Of a stretch of 64,000 bases of DNA, positions 52,355-63,039 are shown piece after piece (position 1 is the first letter of the stretch; each line of letters opens with the position of its first letter). Under the pieces are notes generated by a model, which was not told the DNA's origin, did not search any database, and was given only the letters and a program-made list of their open reading frames with translations. A program made the position numbers and the translations under genes. Source of the DNA: Incurvaria masculella (taxonomy: Eukaryota > Arthropoda > Insecta > Lepidoptera > Incurvariidae); contig OX335645.2 of NCBI GenBank assembly GCA_946894095.1, positions 21,289,001 through 21,353,000 of the forward strand, written 5' to 3'.

Positions 52355-52732
52355 ACCACCGTTATGACACACAACTACAGTTATGATATTAGCCCAATAC
52401 ACCACATTCCCGAAGGAATTTGGTGCCATGCCAGGACCTTCCCTTTATGAGCACGGCTACATTGAACTGGATGGAAAACACGGACAATTTTTCATTGCCG
52501 CTTCGACCATCTTATCATTCAATGCGATGGTACCAACCCGGGCGGGCTGAAACCCTACCACCTAGTAGGGGAAGGAGACCTACAGTTTTACATAGATTCC
52601 GAACCATGGAGCAGCTCGCATTCGTGACGAAATGCACTTATCGAACTCGGAAAGAGAAAGACAGAGAAGAGAAGGACAGACTTCTGGTACGCTAGGCCAG
52701 TCCCCGCGCCACTAGGCTACGAGCCGCTTCTT
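52355..52732 (-). mobile_element. tRNA-derived SINE (HaSE1-like), near full length
   Basis: Body CACATTCCCGAAGGAATTTG to GGAGCAGCTCGCATTCGTGA; head complement GCGCCACTAGGCTACGAGCC (52710-52729). A duplication-like AGAAAGACAGAGAAGAGAAG replaces the B-box flank. The tail is slightly truncated. Confidence 0.85.
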
Positions 52733-52877
52733 AAAAATATTATGCTGACCGTACGTTGGACAAATACAAGCCGCCATTTCTATATCGTTTCTTTAATGAA
52801 CTGGCTTATACATTAAAATTATTTTGCAACGCAATAGTTTACCATGAATCTGTTATTAGGCATTGTTTTGTTCAAAC

Positions 52878-53240
52878 TAATTTTTTTCTACATTTCAGAT
52901 ATTGGCGCCATCTAGATTTTGTCGAAGTGTTAGCGAGCGTCTCGAATCACCGTGGCTGCATCACAAATCGAGCGGAAGATGTGCGAAGCAACGGTGGGTA
53001 CAGCAGATGGTGTCCTAGCGGAGTGGCGGGGACAATAGCACTCTGCTGCATCCAGTCATTAGCCGGGCGGGCGGAGTGGAGAGCTCGGAAAAATCTCCAG
53101 TTGTCGCCTCTAATCGACGGAAATGGCCGCCATTACAGCAAGGACCTGACGGCGGAGCCAAGGTGCTCGGTTCTAATGACAACCTGGCGAGATAAGCCTT
53201 ATACTCAAGTACTGAGGGCTGGGCGGGCACCGAATCTTTA
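52878..53240 (+). other. GC-rich patch after a strong acceptor-like site
   Basis: AATTTTTTTCTACATTTCAG (52879-52898) is an ideal plus-strand acceptor, followed by ATATTGGCGCCATCTAGATT and CpG-rich DNA open in one frame to 53241. No donor, partner exon or motif. GCGCCATCTA also occurs in the 41.1-kb MITE, so repeat origin is possible. Confidence 0.3.
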
Positions 53241-53302
53241 AAATTATATAAGTGGTTCCTCTGCATTTATTCCCGTGAATGTCGTAGGAGGCGACCGATT
53301 GT

Positions 53303-53395
53303 AGGTCGCTTTCCTCACTTACAAGGTTAGGCATTCAATAAACGATGGTCGCAGCGGTAATGAAAGTTCAATGGAGCCCTCTGCAATAGTGCAAT
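53303..53395 (+). mobile_element. SINE fragment
   Basis: GTAGGTCGCTTTCCTCACTT, AAACGATGGTCGCAGCGGTA and AATGAAAGTTCAATG are shrunken body pieces. The preceding TTCCCGTGAATGTCGTAGGA matches 24660, so two repeats are juxtaposed at both places. Confidence 0.45.
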
Positions 53396-53489
53396 TGTTT
53401 TAGTTTTAATTTATTTCATTTCGTTGCAGAACTGACATCAAACGTCTGGCAATATAAAGAACATTGAAGTAGACCAGCGCCGGACTTGT

Positions 53490-53750
53490 TAGAAAGCCTC
53501 CGCTTTCCGTCGGTCCGTTCGTCCGTCCGTCCGTCTGTCACAGGGCTGTATCTCAAGAACCGTAATAGGTAGGCAGCTCAAATTTTCAGAGAGTGTGTAT
53601 TTATTTTGCCGCTATAACAAAAACGTAAAATAAAATAAAAAAAATATTAAAGGGGGGGGGGGCATACAAAAAATCGTATTTTTTTGTGTTAAAACTTATA
53701 CGATGGTACGGAACCCTTCGTGTGCGAGTCCGACTCACACATGGCCGGTT
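53490..53750 (+). repeat. Dispersed 'GGTTCCGTACC/CCGGTTTT' repeat, copy 4
   Basis: Starts within the family (TAGAAAGCCTCCGCTTTCCG), CCGT array at 53512-53533, G-run at 53653-53662, and ends CACACATGGCCGGTT. The GGTTCCGTACC end is missing. Confidence 0.75.
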
Positions 53751-54049
53751 GAAACACGGTGAAAGCAAAGTGAAAATCTGCCACCCCTAGGCCGGGGCTT
53801 AAATGTCCGCCGCCCCTACGCCGCGACCTTACACGGCCTATTGGCAAGTCCAACGCTGACGTAGACAACTGAATATTAGGCACGATATTCACAGGATACG
53901 GTTAGCAGATCAGTCAATCGCATGCCGGAAAATAAGTACTCGAAACCGTACCTTACAAAATTGCCATACCAGTTTGCACGGATGGCGAAATACACGAAAA
54001 TACACGAAGTCCGCAGAGTAACCGAGGAATGTTTAAAATTAATACTTTA
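53751..54049. other. Shared GC-rich word, otherwise nothing
   Basis: 53790-53842 (GGCCGGGGCTTAAATGTCCG, GCCGCGACCTTACACGGCCT, ATTGGC) corresponds to 18383-18428, suggesting an unnamed dispersed repeat. Confidence 0.35.
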
Positions 54050-54260
54050 GGCCTCGTAAAGTCGGAGCTGACGCGGCGGAACCGTGACGGGTTCTTACGG
54101 GCGTTTCCCCTCGTGGCCTTCCGGTTATCGCAGCGCACAAAGCGGCCCCTCCGCCCCTCCGCCCCTCCGCCCCACCGCCCCGCACGCCCCGCACGCCCCC
54201 GGGGACACCGACAGGAAATACTACCCTTCTTTCGTGAGATCCGCGCTCGTCACCGCTCCT
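54050..54260. other. GC island with CCGCCCCT tandem
   Basis: CCCCTCCGCCCCTCCGCCCC at 54146-54180 is a short tandem (about four units), followed by GCACGCCCCGCACGCCCCCG. Frames open on both strands. G4-capable on the minus strand. Confidence 0.4.
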
Positions 54261-55009
54261 CCGGCTCGACACACCTATACCCAATGAGTACGTAGATTTA
54301 GCCGAGCACACATAGAGGCTTACGTTGCTCATGTGTACTATGTATTCACGCCTGTTTGGGCCGGCAGGCGAATGTTCAGCCTTAACAGTATGCAGGAAAT
54401 ATGTTAGAGGGAATGCAGGACTGGAGACCATTTTGTAAGAATTAAAAAAAAAACAATACGTCTCAAAATCGCATTTAAACTGGTTCCTATAATTCCTCAA
54501 AATACACACCTGATTGCGTTTAGTTCCATAAAAGCGTAAGTGAAACAGTATTTTACATTAACAGAAAACGGCCCTTATAGTTTTATAGTTAAACTATAGC
54601 TAGAACCATCAATCTACATATTTTCTTTTGGATTATCGAAATTAATTTTGGTTATTTTTAAATATAATTAAATGTTATTTTACTTACGTCCTTTTAAAAC
54701 TGAACTCATTCAGAGGCCCTACTACCACGAGTTTTTCAAACGAAACGATAGCAATGAAAGTGAGTGTTCATCGAACGAGCTTTGTACCGTTCTCATACGA
54801 AATATTCTAAAAAGGCCTCTACTCATATCACGGGGACAAGGAACAAAAGGGATTGTCTTATGTCAAAATTAAGGTTTAATTAAAATTAAATAAGAGTAAT
54901 GTATTTGGCGGCATTTAAAAATCATCTTGACGGGGACCAATACGAAATCTTACGTGACAACAGTCGTGGTGTCTTTCATCCCCGAAAAATCTACGAGTAT
55001 GAATTTTAG
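54261..55009. other. No recognised gene
   Basis: AT-rich with chance ORFs; ACTTAC at 54682 lacks an acceptor partner. Confidence 0.35.
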
Positions 55010-55170
55010 TGATGTGTCGGGGCATGGGGTGATGCAGGGGTAGTGAGGTGGGTGCGGGGGCGGCGGAGGGAGCGGAAGCTCGACTGGGGTCGCAGTCGAC
55101 ACCGGAAGTGCGACTAATGCATCCGACTGCACGCGTCCTCGGCTCCCTCCCGCGCCTCCCGCGAGGAGAT
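55010..55170. other. G-run-rich island
   Basis: GTGTCGGGGCATGGGGTGAT, GGTGGGTGCGGGGGCGGCGG and AGGGAGCGGAAG (55015-55075), then C-rich CTCCCTCCCGCGCCTCCCGC. Single copy in this window. Confidence 0.4.
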
Positions 55171-55265
55171 TCCTGCGAGAAATAATCTCAACAAATTAAT
55201 GATTTTTAAGGTTCTGGGTTGATAAGGGAATCCTTATAATTTCGCCATGACCGTCCGTTTGTCCG

Positions 55266-55422
55266 TTTTTTTAATGTAAATTGACATGGATAGCGTATAC
55301 CAACACACGGCATGGGAATTGGGTGCCCTTTCAGGACCTTCCTTATATTGCTAGGCTACATTGAACTGGATGGAAAACACGGACAATTTTCATTGCCGCT
55401 TCGACCATCGTTTATTCAATGT
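55266..55422 (-). mobile_element. SINE tail and 3' body, 5'-truncated
   Basis: Poly-T then ATTGACATGGATAGCGTATA, CCTTATATTGCTAGGCTACA and CATTGCCGCTTCGACCATCG. The TTATATTG word marks it as the 5S-type subfamily. It stops at TTATTCAATG. Confidence 0.7.
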
Positions 55423-55889
55423 CCGTTTTTGAACAATTCTGTTCTTACGCGTAAATTCTTAGCCTAATGTTACAAAATACATAAAAATGCTATGTTCGAT
55501 TAAGGTGTAAAGGTTACTTGCGTTTCCGGGCTGCCCTAAAGTAAAAGTCATTTGCACCGTATATATACGTCAGATTCGTAGTATCCGATGTTTAAGAATA
55601 TTTAAATGTAAACATGTGCGAAAAAGTAACCATTGTCGTATCATGTGATGCTCCATTATGTCTGCCTAAACTTCTGGGAAAGGTGGAGATTTATGTTGTA
55701 CGAAATAAATTAAAAATAAATCCTATCAACCTTCAAAGGAGACCTGCATTAGTTGCCGACATATGCTCTGGTGTGAGGCACACACGCCTTAATAATCTCC
55801 AAAAATGAAAGCAGAAAAGCTAATGCGAGTTGTCTATTTGTCCAGCAACGTTCGTGCAAGCCATAGATTAGGCGCGCGACCGAATGAGT
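55423..55889. other. No recognised gene
   Basis: AT-rich; a 64-codon ORF (55614-55808) has no motif. Confidence 0.35.
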
Positions 55890-56160
55890 TCTGTCCACTG
55901 CAGGCGCCGGCTTCCGCCATATGAGATGAGGCGCCGCGGGGTCAGGGGTCAGGGGGAGGGGAGGGGGGGGGCAATCGTAGCCCCGGCCGCAATAATCATA
56001 TATCTTGCGCCTCTTTGTGTTCCGTATTTATGGCGGACGCGAGGACTTCTTTATTTTTAATGCTTATGCGGGCGGAGCCGGCGAGTCTGGCTAACGCCGC
56101 CGCCGCCGCGCCCGAGCGACGACGCCGGCGTCGTGTCGTATCACGACGGTTCCACTAGTA
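55890..56160. other. GC island with G-run; possible conserved non-coding block
   Basis: GGGGTCAGGGGTCAGGGGGA and GGGGAGGGGGGGGGCAATCG, then CGCAATAATCATATATCTTG, CGTATTTATGGCGGACGCGA (TTTATGGC Hox/Cdx-type word overlapping a GCCAT complement) and GCCGCCGCCGCCGCGCCCG. No ORF support. The mix of AT-rich binding words within GC-rich DNA looks enhancer-like. Confidence 0.35.
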
Positions 56161-56289
56161 TGTGCTAGCTAAGTAAAATTGGTAGATTGCTTTCTGGCAT
56201 CCGAGAAACATATAAGAGAAGCTATTTATGCTCGCATACTCGCTGTGGTATAAACAAGTCTATAAATTGAGATATTCGTATTTATTTCG

Positions 56290-56470
56290 TAATACCTGCG
56301 GTGTCCGGCTTCGCTCGGGAGAACATAGGGAAAAAATCAGGGATGAAATAAACTTATGTCACGTCACTATCCGGAATGTATGTTTTAGCCAAAATCACGT
56401 CGATTCGCGTGCTGCGTGAAAGAAAGACAAACTTACAAACACACTTTCGTATTTGTAATATTTGTAGGGA
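56290..56470 (-). mobile_element. Helitron-like fragment
   Basis: GGTGTCCGGCTTCGCTCGGG near the left end and ACACACTTTCGTATTTGTAA, TATTTGTAGGGATAG at the right resemble the ends of the 31.1-kb element (GTACCCGGCTCCGCTCG; CTTTCGCATTTATAATATT). The CTAG terminus is not preserved. Confidence 0.45.
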
Positions 56471-57099
56471 TAGGGATTCTCATTCTTACTGGAATTCAAG
56501 ATTCTTTATATTTACGCTTTTCTAATTTAAAAAATAACACAGAATTCATGGCTTCATGATCTTCCGGCGCATTAAAAAATACTTTATTTGATTAATCCAC
56601 ATAAAATTCTGAGAAATGCCTATCACATAAAATGAAATGATTTCTATAACACTCGTCTTCCATTTGACAAATGACCAGATTCTGAACAAACTATGTGGAA
56701 TCACCAAAAAGGTGTTTCCGAAATGGGTAAACATTTACACTCAATTCTAATCCTATCGAAACCAAAATTGCATGATTTTGAAACCCTTTAAATTTTCCAG
56801 GACCATTTTGTTTCGATGTCTTTTTGCGTTTTCGAGAAGTTTAAGATTCTTCGAAAAGTCCTAAAAATATATTTATATTACAAAAAATATACAGTATTTT
56901 AGCCCTTTAACACATATTTTGATATAGTTTTATATTCTCTATGTTATTTATTGAGGATGCTAGCCCCCGGTCGCACTTTTATTAAAATCGAGTACCCTAC
57001 TGAAGCGATCGAAAAAGCATTTTTAACGCTAAAAGTACCGTTTTGGTAACAACTAGCGTTCTACATACATATAGTTAGTATATATCTACGTACACCTAT
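56471..57099. other. No recognised feature
   Basis: AT-rich. No exon, repeat or motif recognised. Confidence 0.35.
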
Positions 57100-57190
57100 C
57101 GATGAAGCCTCCACTCCTCCCGTCCCGCCCGCGTCGCCGCCGTCGTCCTCAGGGCGGGCGGCGACGCGACGTCTCGTGCTTTATGAGGGG
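57100..57190. other. Short GC-rich patch
   Basis: CGTCCCGCCCGCGTCGCCGC and GGGCGGGCGGCGACGCGACG. A 106-codon plus ORF (57102-57422) crosses it, with no motif. Confidence 0.3.
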
Positions 57191-57439
57191 TAAAACTGCT
57201 AAAAGTTTACCTACTTCCAATACTTTCGTCTCGTCCTTCCGCCGGGATAACTTCAAGATGTTTTCCTATCAAATAATTCGTCGGCAATTCTTGCGAAATG
57301 AAGGTGAAATAACGAATCGGCTGAGAGTCAAAGCGCGCGACTCTAAGCCACCCCACCTAATACGTGGTGACATCTGCGAATGTAGATGTGAATACAACAC
57401 GTATGCAGTTACATATAACTAAATTCTTAAGTGAATATT

Positions 57440-57970
57440 ATTCAAAGAAATGTGATATGTATGAATGTATAATCGACCGTGAAGCAAGGAAGTTTTGAGC
57501 GGCTCGTAGCCTAGTGGCGCGGGGACCGGCCTAACGTACCAGAGGCCCGGGTTCAATACCAACTTGCACCACTGTCTTTCTCTTTCAGAGTTCGATAAGT
57601 GCATTTCGTCACGAATGCGAGCTGCTCCATGGTTCGGAATCCATGTAAAACTGTAGGTCCCCTTCCCCTACTAGGTGGTAGGGTTTAAGCCCGCCCGGGT
57701 TGGTACCATCGCATTGGATGAAAAGATGGTCGAAGCGGCAATGAAAAATTGTCCGTGTTTTCCATCCAGTTCAATGTAGCCGTGCTCATAAAGGGAAGGT
57801 CCTGGCATGGCACCTAATTCCTTGGGGAATGTGGTGTATTGGGCTAATATCATAACGGTAGTTGTGTGGTATTAGCCATCCATGTCAGGTCGCATAAAAA
57901 AAAAAAGGACACATTAATTGCAGAAGGAGCCCAGTAAAAAGAACTACTTTACGAAAATTTGACTGAGGAA
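57440..57970 (+). repeat. 'AAGGACACA' family, copy 4, split by a SINE
   Basis: Left part TAATCGACCGTGAAGCAAGG (57468-57488); right part GGACACATTAATTGCAGAAG, CAGTAAAAAGAACTACTTTA (57907-57955). The uninterrupted order is seen at 36214-36290, so the empty site is known. Confidence 0.75.
57499..57906 (+). mobile_element. tRNA-derived SINE (HaSE1-like), best complete copy
   Basis: Head GGCTCGTAGCCTAGTGGCGC (A box TAGCCTAGTGG) and CCCGGGTTCAATACC (B box), so Pol III-transcribable. Then GTCTTTCTCTTTCAGAGTTC, the shared body from GGTTCGGAATCC (57631), CCCGCCCGGGTTGGTACCAT, and the tail CATCCATGTCAGGTCGCAT plus an A-run. Flanked by short AAGGA repeats, likely target-site duplications, within the 'AAGGACACA' repeat. 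The tail is, from memory of the HaSE1 description, RTE-like, implying mobilisation by an RTE LINE. Confidence 0.9.
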
Positions 57971-58159
57971 ACAGGCCATTGTATGGAGCTCGATATAGAA
58001 TCCTCTTAAGAAGTGTTTGTGCGAACTGGAATCGCGAAAAATTTTAATTTGCATAATTGTGTAATTGTTTACTTTGTCTTCACTCTCTTCTGCTTTAGGA
58101 GCAGTCCATCTCTCACCCAAATAACATTAGATAAAGCTTACCAAATACATCCAGATTCT

Positions 58160-58510
58160 TAGTTAGCAGGAGCGGATGGCGGGGCGGCGTGAGGGGCGGA
58201 GGGCGCGTCTACCACGTTATTTATTCATGCCGCACCAAATCACCAAGAAACAACACGCAGACTCGCTCCAACCCTTACTTTGTCAAATATTTTCATGCGC
58301 ATGACGCGTAAGTTAATAGAAATTCATGTATCGGAAATTTACAAGCGTAAAATATGAGATGTCGGCGCTGGCGGCGGCAGGGGTCGCCAACCCCCGGTCG
58401 GCCCTGCATTTGTTTGCCGTGGCTGTCTACAGTGAATGAAATTGTATGTGATGAATTTTCAGTTTAATCTGCAAAGATCCCGCGGTTTGTGCTCAGTTTA
58501 TTGGGTCATT
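58160..58510. other. GC patch and conserved-looking non-coding block
   Basis: GGATGGCGGGGCGGCGTGAG and GGCGGAGGGCGCGTC, later GGCGCTGGCGGCGGCAGGGG, then AT-rich words such as CAGTTTATTGGGTCATTGGG. Not repeated and not open. My impression is regulatory. Confidence 0.3.
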
Positions 58511-58764
58511 GGGGTTTATAATAATGACGTTGAATTCCACCTAAAAAATGGATATGTGCATGTTTCATTCAGGTAAACGGTTCACTACTATAAAATGTTG
58601 TTGGTAAGTTGAACCCACAATTAAAAGTAACAATATTATCGTATTGTTGTATAAATTCATGGTTCAATGTTTATCTTATTTTTCTAAGGTCATTTGTAAA
58701 ATAGCCTAAAATCGCACATGCTCTGATATTTCGTACTTTTGCAGATTTTTTTTATATTATGCCT

Positions 58765-58866
58765 TAACACATTCCCGAAGGAGCAAGGTGTCCTGCGAGG
58801 ATCTTACACATTTATTCGGGCATGGCTACATTGAATTAGATACAAAATACGTGCATACCATGTCAA
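58765..58866 (-). mobile_element. SINE fragment, degraded
   Basis: ACACATTCCCGAAGGAGCAA, CATGGCTACATTGAATTAGA and ACAAAATACGTGCATACC; an old copy of the tRNA-type tail region. Confidence 0.55.
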
Positions 58867-59290
58867 ATGTTAAAACTGAAATTACGGAACGGTAATAGTA
58901 TGGTTCATAGCGACTACGAGTCGAGTTGAGGAAATATCAGATTTGCATAAATCAGAATGAATAAAGCGCGCGGCTGCATGACGAATGTCTGCGCGTGTGC
59001 CGAGGAATCGTTTTGGACTCAGAGTAGAAAACAAGCTAGAAGTTCGATACTTCGTCGTTTACACGGCAACCGATGTGCAGGTCTACAATCTATTCAGTCC
59101 TTCCTCCCATAATAAATGGTTCCTACTTACACACACCTAAACACATCGATTTGACGCTATACCTGCGTTTGAATGTTCAATCTTTCAGTTAATGTCTGTA
59201 AAATCAGGAATTTAATTCTTCGCGAAACTTTTTCTGATGGACGAGCTTTTATGTGTCTATAAGTAGCTCTACGAACGTAAAGCCAAGGGT
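58867..59290. other. No recognised feature
   Basis: Mixed composition, no repeat shared and no exon. Confidence 0.3.
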
Positions 59291-59668
59291 GCTAATATAG
59301 TAAGATAACTCACCAAGTGAATAACAGGTGAACAGGCAAGAGAGGGATTAAATCTGACGTTTGGTACCATGCTAATGGTCAGACGACTTGTTATTCGGTC
59401 TAGTGAACTGAAATTTATGAGAAGCGTCAGTCCGCTAATAGATAACTCCACTGTTGAGCGTTAGCGCTATGAGATAACGCCGAAATCACACAAAATATAC
59501 CAAATTGTGAGTTATCTCATAACGCTAATGCTCGAAAGTGGATTTATCTATAAGCGGACTTATGCTTCAGTTGGCACGGTATGTATGAAATACACATCCA
59601 CGTCAGATTTAATCACTACTTTGCCTATTCACCTGCTATTCACCTGGCGAGTTATTTACCATGTTAGC
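59291..59668. repeat. Large inverted-repeat element (MITE-like), 378 bp
   Basis: Left arm words GATAACTCACCAAGTGAATA, ACAGGTGAACAGGC, GATTAAATCTGACGT, GTCCGCTAATAGATAA and GCGTTAGCGCTATGAGATAA. All reappear inverted at 59510-59668 (TTATCTCATAACGCTAATGC, TTATCTATAAGCGGAC, ACGTCAGATTTAATC, TATTCACCTGCTATTCACCT, GCGAGTTATTTACC). Arms of about 170 bp; a real foldback, non-coding. Confidence 0.85.
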
Positions 59669-59819
59669 CAGGCTTTTTAAGTATGCAGCAAGCAATATGG
59701 TTGTGGCTTGTGAACCTACTTAGATGTCATCTACTCAAATGGTTAAACGGACGATGTTTTATCCGATACCACACAATATGGGTTGAATATTAACTAATAC
59801 TCGTTGTTCTGTGCAATAT

Positions 59820-60075
59820 CGACGAGCAGAGAGGAGTTTTCTATAGAGAGGCGAGGACGCGGTAGGCGAGGGAGGCTGAAGGGAGGTGGAGGTCTGCAGC
59901 GAAGTGTCCTTATCGGTCAGCGATCGGAACGTCACCGTCCCCGATACGAGCCGGTGCGGTGACGTAAAAAGCGTGTCACTGTGACGCGGCGACGACGCGC
60001 CGGCCGGCGGCGTGACGCCGGACACAAAGGCTTTGTGGCGAGCCTCCTCCGCCGCCGCCGCCAGACCTGGACAGC
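59820..60075. other. GC-rich patch
   Basis: GAGGCGAGGACGCGGTAGGC and GACGACGCGCCGGCCGGCGG, CTCCTCCGCCGCCGCCGCCA. The minus ORF (59759-60025) has no motif. Single-copy here. Confidence 0.35.
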
Positions 60076-60739
60076 TGTGTCCACTGATTTTCAGATAAAG
60101 CGCTCTTCGCTGTTGCGCCTATTGAACTTCGGCCAGTTTTACTTTACCGGTGATTTTAAAATCAACTGTGATAATGGCTTCAAACTGATAGCAATTGCAA
60201 TGTAATAAATATAAATAGATGATCTTTATATTAATGAATAAAAAACCCTCTATGAATAATAGATTCCAAAATATAATAAGAGTATTTCTTGCTTGCATGA
60301 CAAATACCATAACAAGTTAGAGTAAATAAAACAGGTTTTCTTCATACATTAAAATACAATTGAACGCACTAGAAATGAATACATTCATGATAGTAGATGG
60401 TGTGTTACCTACATCGGTTTCGTTCCACGCTGAAAATATACTCTTATGCGCTTCTTCCAACGCGCCTTGCTTCTAAAGTATTTATTTCCTGAGCGTGCTT
60501 ACGTGATTGTTGTTACATAAAAATTTAATTTATTTTCAAACTTGGCATTGTGCGTATAAATACACAATGTATCCATGTTTTTGAAATTTAAATGACAAAA
60601 AATTGCATGCTCCTAAATGTTGTTTTGTTAATTTCTAACCTGATTCCCGTCAAATGTCGCTATTGTACATATCACTATCTACCTACGCATGTCCAAATCT
60701 CACCTCACATGGCTCCTATGTACAGAGCTGTCGGGTATA
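60076..60739. other. No recognised gene
   Basis: AT-rich with short chance ORFs. Confidence 0.35.
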
Positions 60740-60990
60740 GGCGGTATAGGGTAAATAACAGCGAGCGGCTAATACCTGCGCCAGCTCACGTGCACGGCTA
60801 TTGCCCAAATCAAAGCTCCTTACAAGCGAGGGCGGGCGGGTGTGTGGGGGGGGGGGGGGGCAGGCGGCTAGGGCGGGCGCCGTGGGACGGTCACGTTTCT
60901 AATCTTATCAGATGTGAGTGCGTTCCTCACGGACCACGGCTCAAGTGGGCTCCCGGCCGTGCGAGCAGCGACAGCATAGCCTGGATACAT
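60740..60990. other. GC island with 18-base G-run
   Basis: AGCGAGGGCGGGCGGGTGTG followed by a long G-run (60843-60860) and CAGGCGGCTAGGGCGGGCGC. The best G4 candidate. A 138-codon ORF across it is composition-driven. Confidence 0.45.
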
Positions 60991-61959
60991 ACGATGCCAA
61001 GAAAATAGAGACAATAATTATATGGCGGTATTCATTGGGAAATGTAAGGTATTTATGAAACCTTTGAGATTACCGTGGTCGTTAGACATGACATGACGTA
61101 ACGTACGAACGTGGCGGATGCCTCCTTGGGAATGGGGTGAATGATTAGCTCGAAACGTCGGAAAATGTCTCTTCCCGCCGCGTGAAAGCCGTAACATTTT
61201 TCAAACATGTAAGGTATTTATATGTTTTAGGTGGCGAAATAACCGTTGACAGACGTTTAAATCATAATTTGAGAATATAATAACAGAGTTGTCTTCAGTT
61301 TTAATTTTATTCTTACTAATTACGATCATTTTTAAAAGAAACTTTTCTGAAACTAGTTCTAACTAGCTAAATAGCTCTCTGAGCCGTATACCTCGCGGCT
61401 CTGTCTTTTCATAACTTAAAACTGAATAAAGCTTCACTGGCGCCTTAAAACCAATTCCTATTAATAATCTAACCTAACCTAACCCAACACTTTCGGTATT
61501 GTTACACAACAAAGTTTTCTGACATTGTTGAACATATTTCAAAATTGCGGAGGCAATCGCCAAATTACAATCTAATTAATGTATTGTGAGCAGGTTCGAC
61601 TTATAGAACAGCCAGACAGCCTGACGCCGGACGGACATACGTTAGCAATTTTGCTCAAGCTGAAACGGAGACGCTTCGCGCATCTTGGAGGAGCAATTCC
61701 TCCAGTGGATTCGTTAATCCTAAAAATGTTTACAGCGTCGGGACGAAACGCCGAGATAAATAAGTAAGCTGAACACTGTCTATCCGTAACTTATAATATT
61801 TCTTACAACTGTGAAAGTAAAAGTAAACATACATACACACATACAATCAAGTATGCCTCCAATATTTTCACAAAAAATGAAAGCAACCCGAAGGTAATCC
61901 ACTTAATTTGACCGCTAACGGATGGGTTACACTATTACACAAAGCTTCGCCTCAGAGGC
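60991..61959. other. No recognised gene
   Basis: AT-rich. CTAACCTAACCTAACC at 61471-61486 resembles, but is not, the insect telomeric TTAGG unit. Nothing coding. Confidence 0.4.
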
Positions 61960-62105
61960 AGGTTGACAACGGGCCCGAGCGGGGGGTGGTGGGGCGGTGG
62001 GGTGGAGGCGGGGGTGGGGGCGGGAGAGTTCACGCACATTGGCGAATTCCGTCACGCACCGAGTGAGCGCGCGGTCCGCAGCACACCAATACCCCGCTCC
62101 GTCCT
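61960..62105. other. G-run-rich island
   Basis: GAGCGGGGGGTGGTGGGGCG, GTGGGGTGGAGGCGGGGGTG and GGGGCGGGAGAG (61977-62027), then GAGTGAGCGCGCGGTCCGCA. At least six G-runs of three or more in 50 bases. Confidence 0.45.
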
Positions 62106-62341
62106 AATGTAATGCTAAAATAATTTGCTAAAATGTACCCTGTAGGGGCCTAAAAGACATGGGATAATACCCGTAGAGTGCCCACTCGCAGGACCTCTTT
62201 CCCTCGCGTTGTGCCTAACTACATTACCTGTAGTTTCGTTTAAAAAGACTATAATACAATCATACTTTATTACGGATCTTCAAAAAAACTTTATTAACAA
62301 GTCTTTAAGGGTTAGGTTACGTCATTTATAATAATGTGATA

Positions 62342-62466
62342 ATATTTTTATTGAAATGAAATGAAATGAAATGAAATGAAAATGAAAATATTCTTTATTG
62401 CTTACAACTATTAGATAGTATGCAAAGGCGAGCTTATTGCCAAAGGCAATCTCTAACAGCTAATTT
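62342..62466 (-). mobile_element. LINE 3' UTR with GAAAT-type tail (antisense)
   Basis: A GAAAT pentamer array (62354-62380) runs into GAAAATATTCTTTATTGCTT, ACAACTATTAGATAGTATGC and TATTGCCAAAGGCAATCTCT, nearly identical to 16300-16378. Upstream of the LINE end (62470-62640) the sequence differs from 16.5 kb and has no clear ORF2. Confidence 0.75.
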
Positions 62467-62639
62467 TAATTTATTGCATTGTAACCATAGTTTTTTCAAA
62501 AACGCAATGAGAAATTCTAAAATATCTATGACACCCTGGGAGAAAACCGCTGTTCTCCTAAACTCGAAATAGGAATTTAACATCCATACACGAACAGTTA
62601 GATTGTTAAATATGTAATCATACATTACTCCCACTTTTC

Positions 62640-63039
62640 ATTTGCCTGATCTTGCCGGTAAAAAGAAAAAAAAGGTTCGACGATGCGGTCAACTGACTAG
62701 TTGATAAATTTGAAAGTACAGAAAGCTTTAATTGGAAATAGGACAGATGTGACACCAAATGTGTATAGTGTGAAATGTGTTCAAGTGCGATCGAAGATAA
62801 CTTGGAAATGAATAATTATAAAACAATAAAACATTGCAAACTACATTTAATCCTATTGAAATAAGGTTTATTATTGCTTTCAAGGGTAAACATTGCATCC
62901 GTAAAAACTCTGTATCCTTCGAGTGTGACAAGTTAATGCAATATCTATGGTACTGAGAAGGTAAAGTATAGATCGGTCCGCAATTTCAGAGTTTCATTCC
63001 ACTTTGCGCCATTCTAAATCGCTTAACAAGCAAACTTTG
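62640..63039. other. No recognised feature
   Basis: AT-rich, no shared repeat. Confidence 0.35.

Noticed and set aside
53015..54509. ORFs of 83-156 codons on either strand around 53-54.5 kb
   Set aside because: They run through GC islands and dispersed-repeat DNA with no motif or splice support.
61471..61486. CTAACCTAACCTAACC as telomeric repeat
   Set aside because: Insect telomeres are TTAGG (CCTAA) arrays; here only three 5-base units occur, far too short and isolated.
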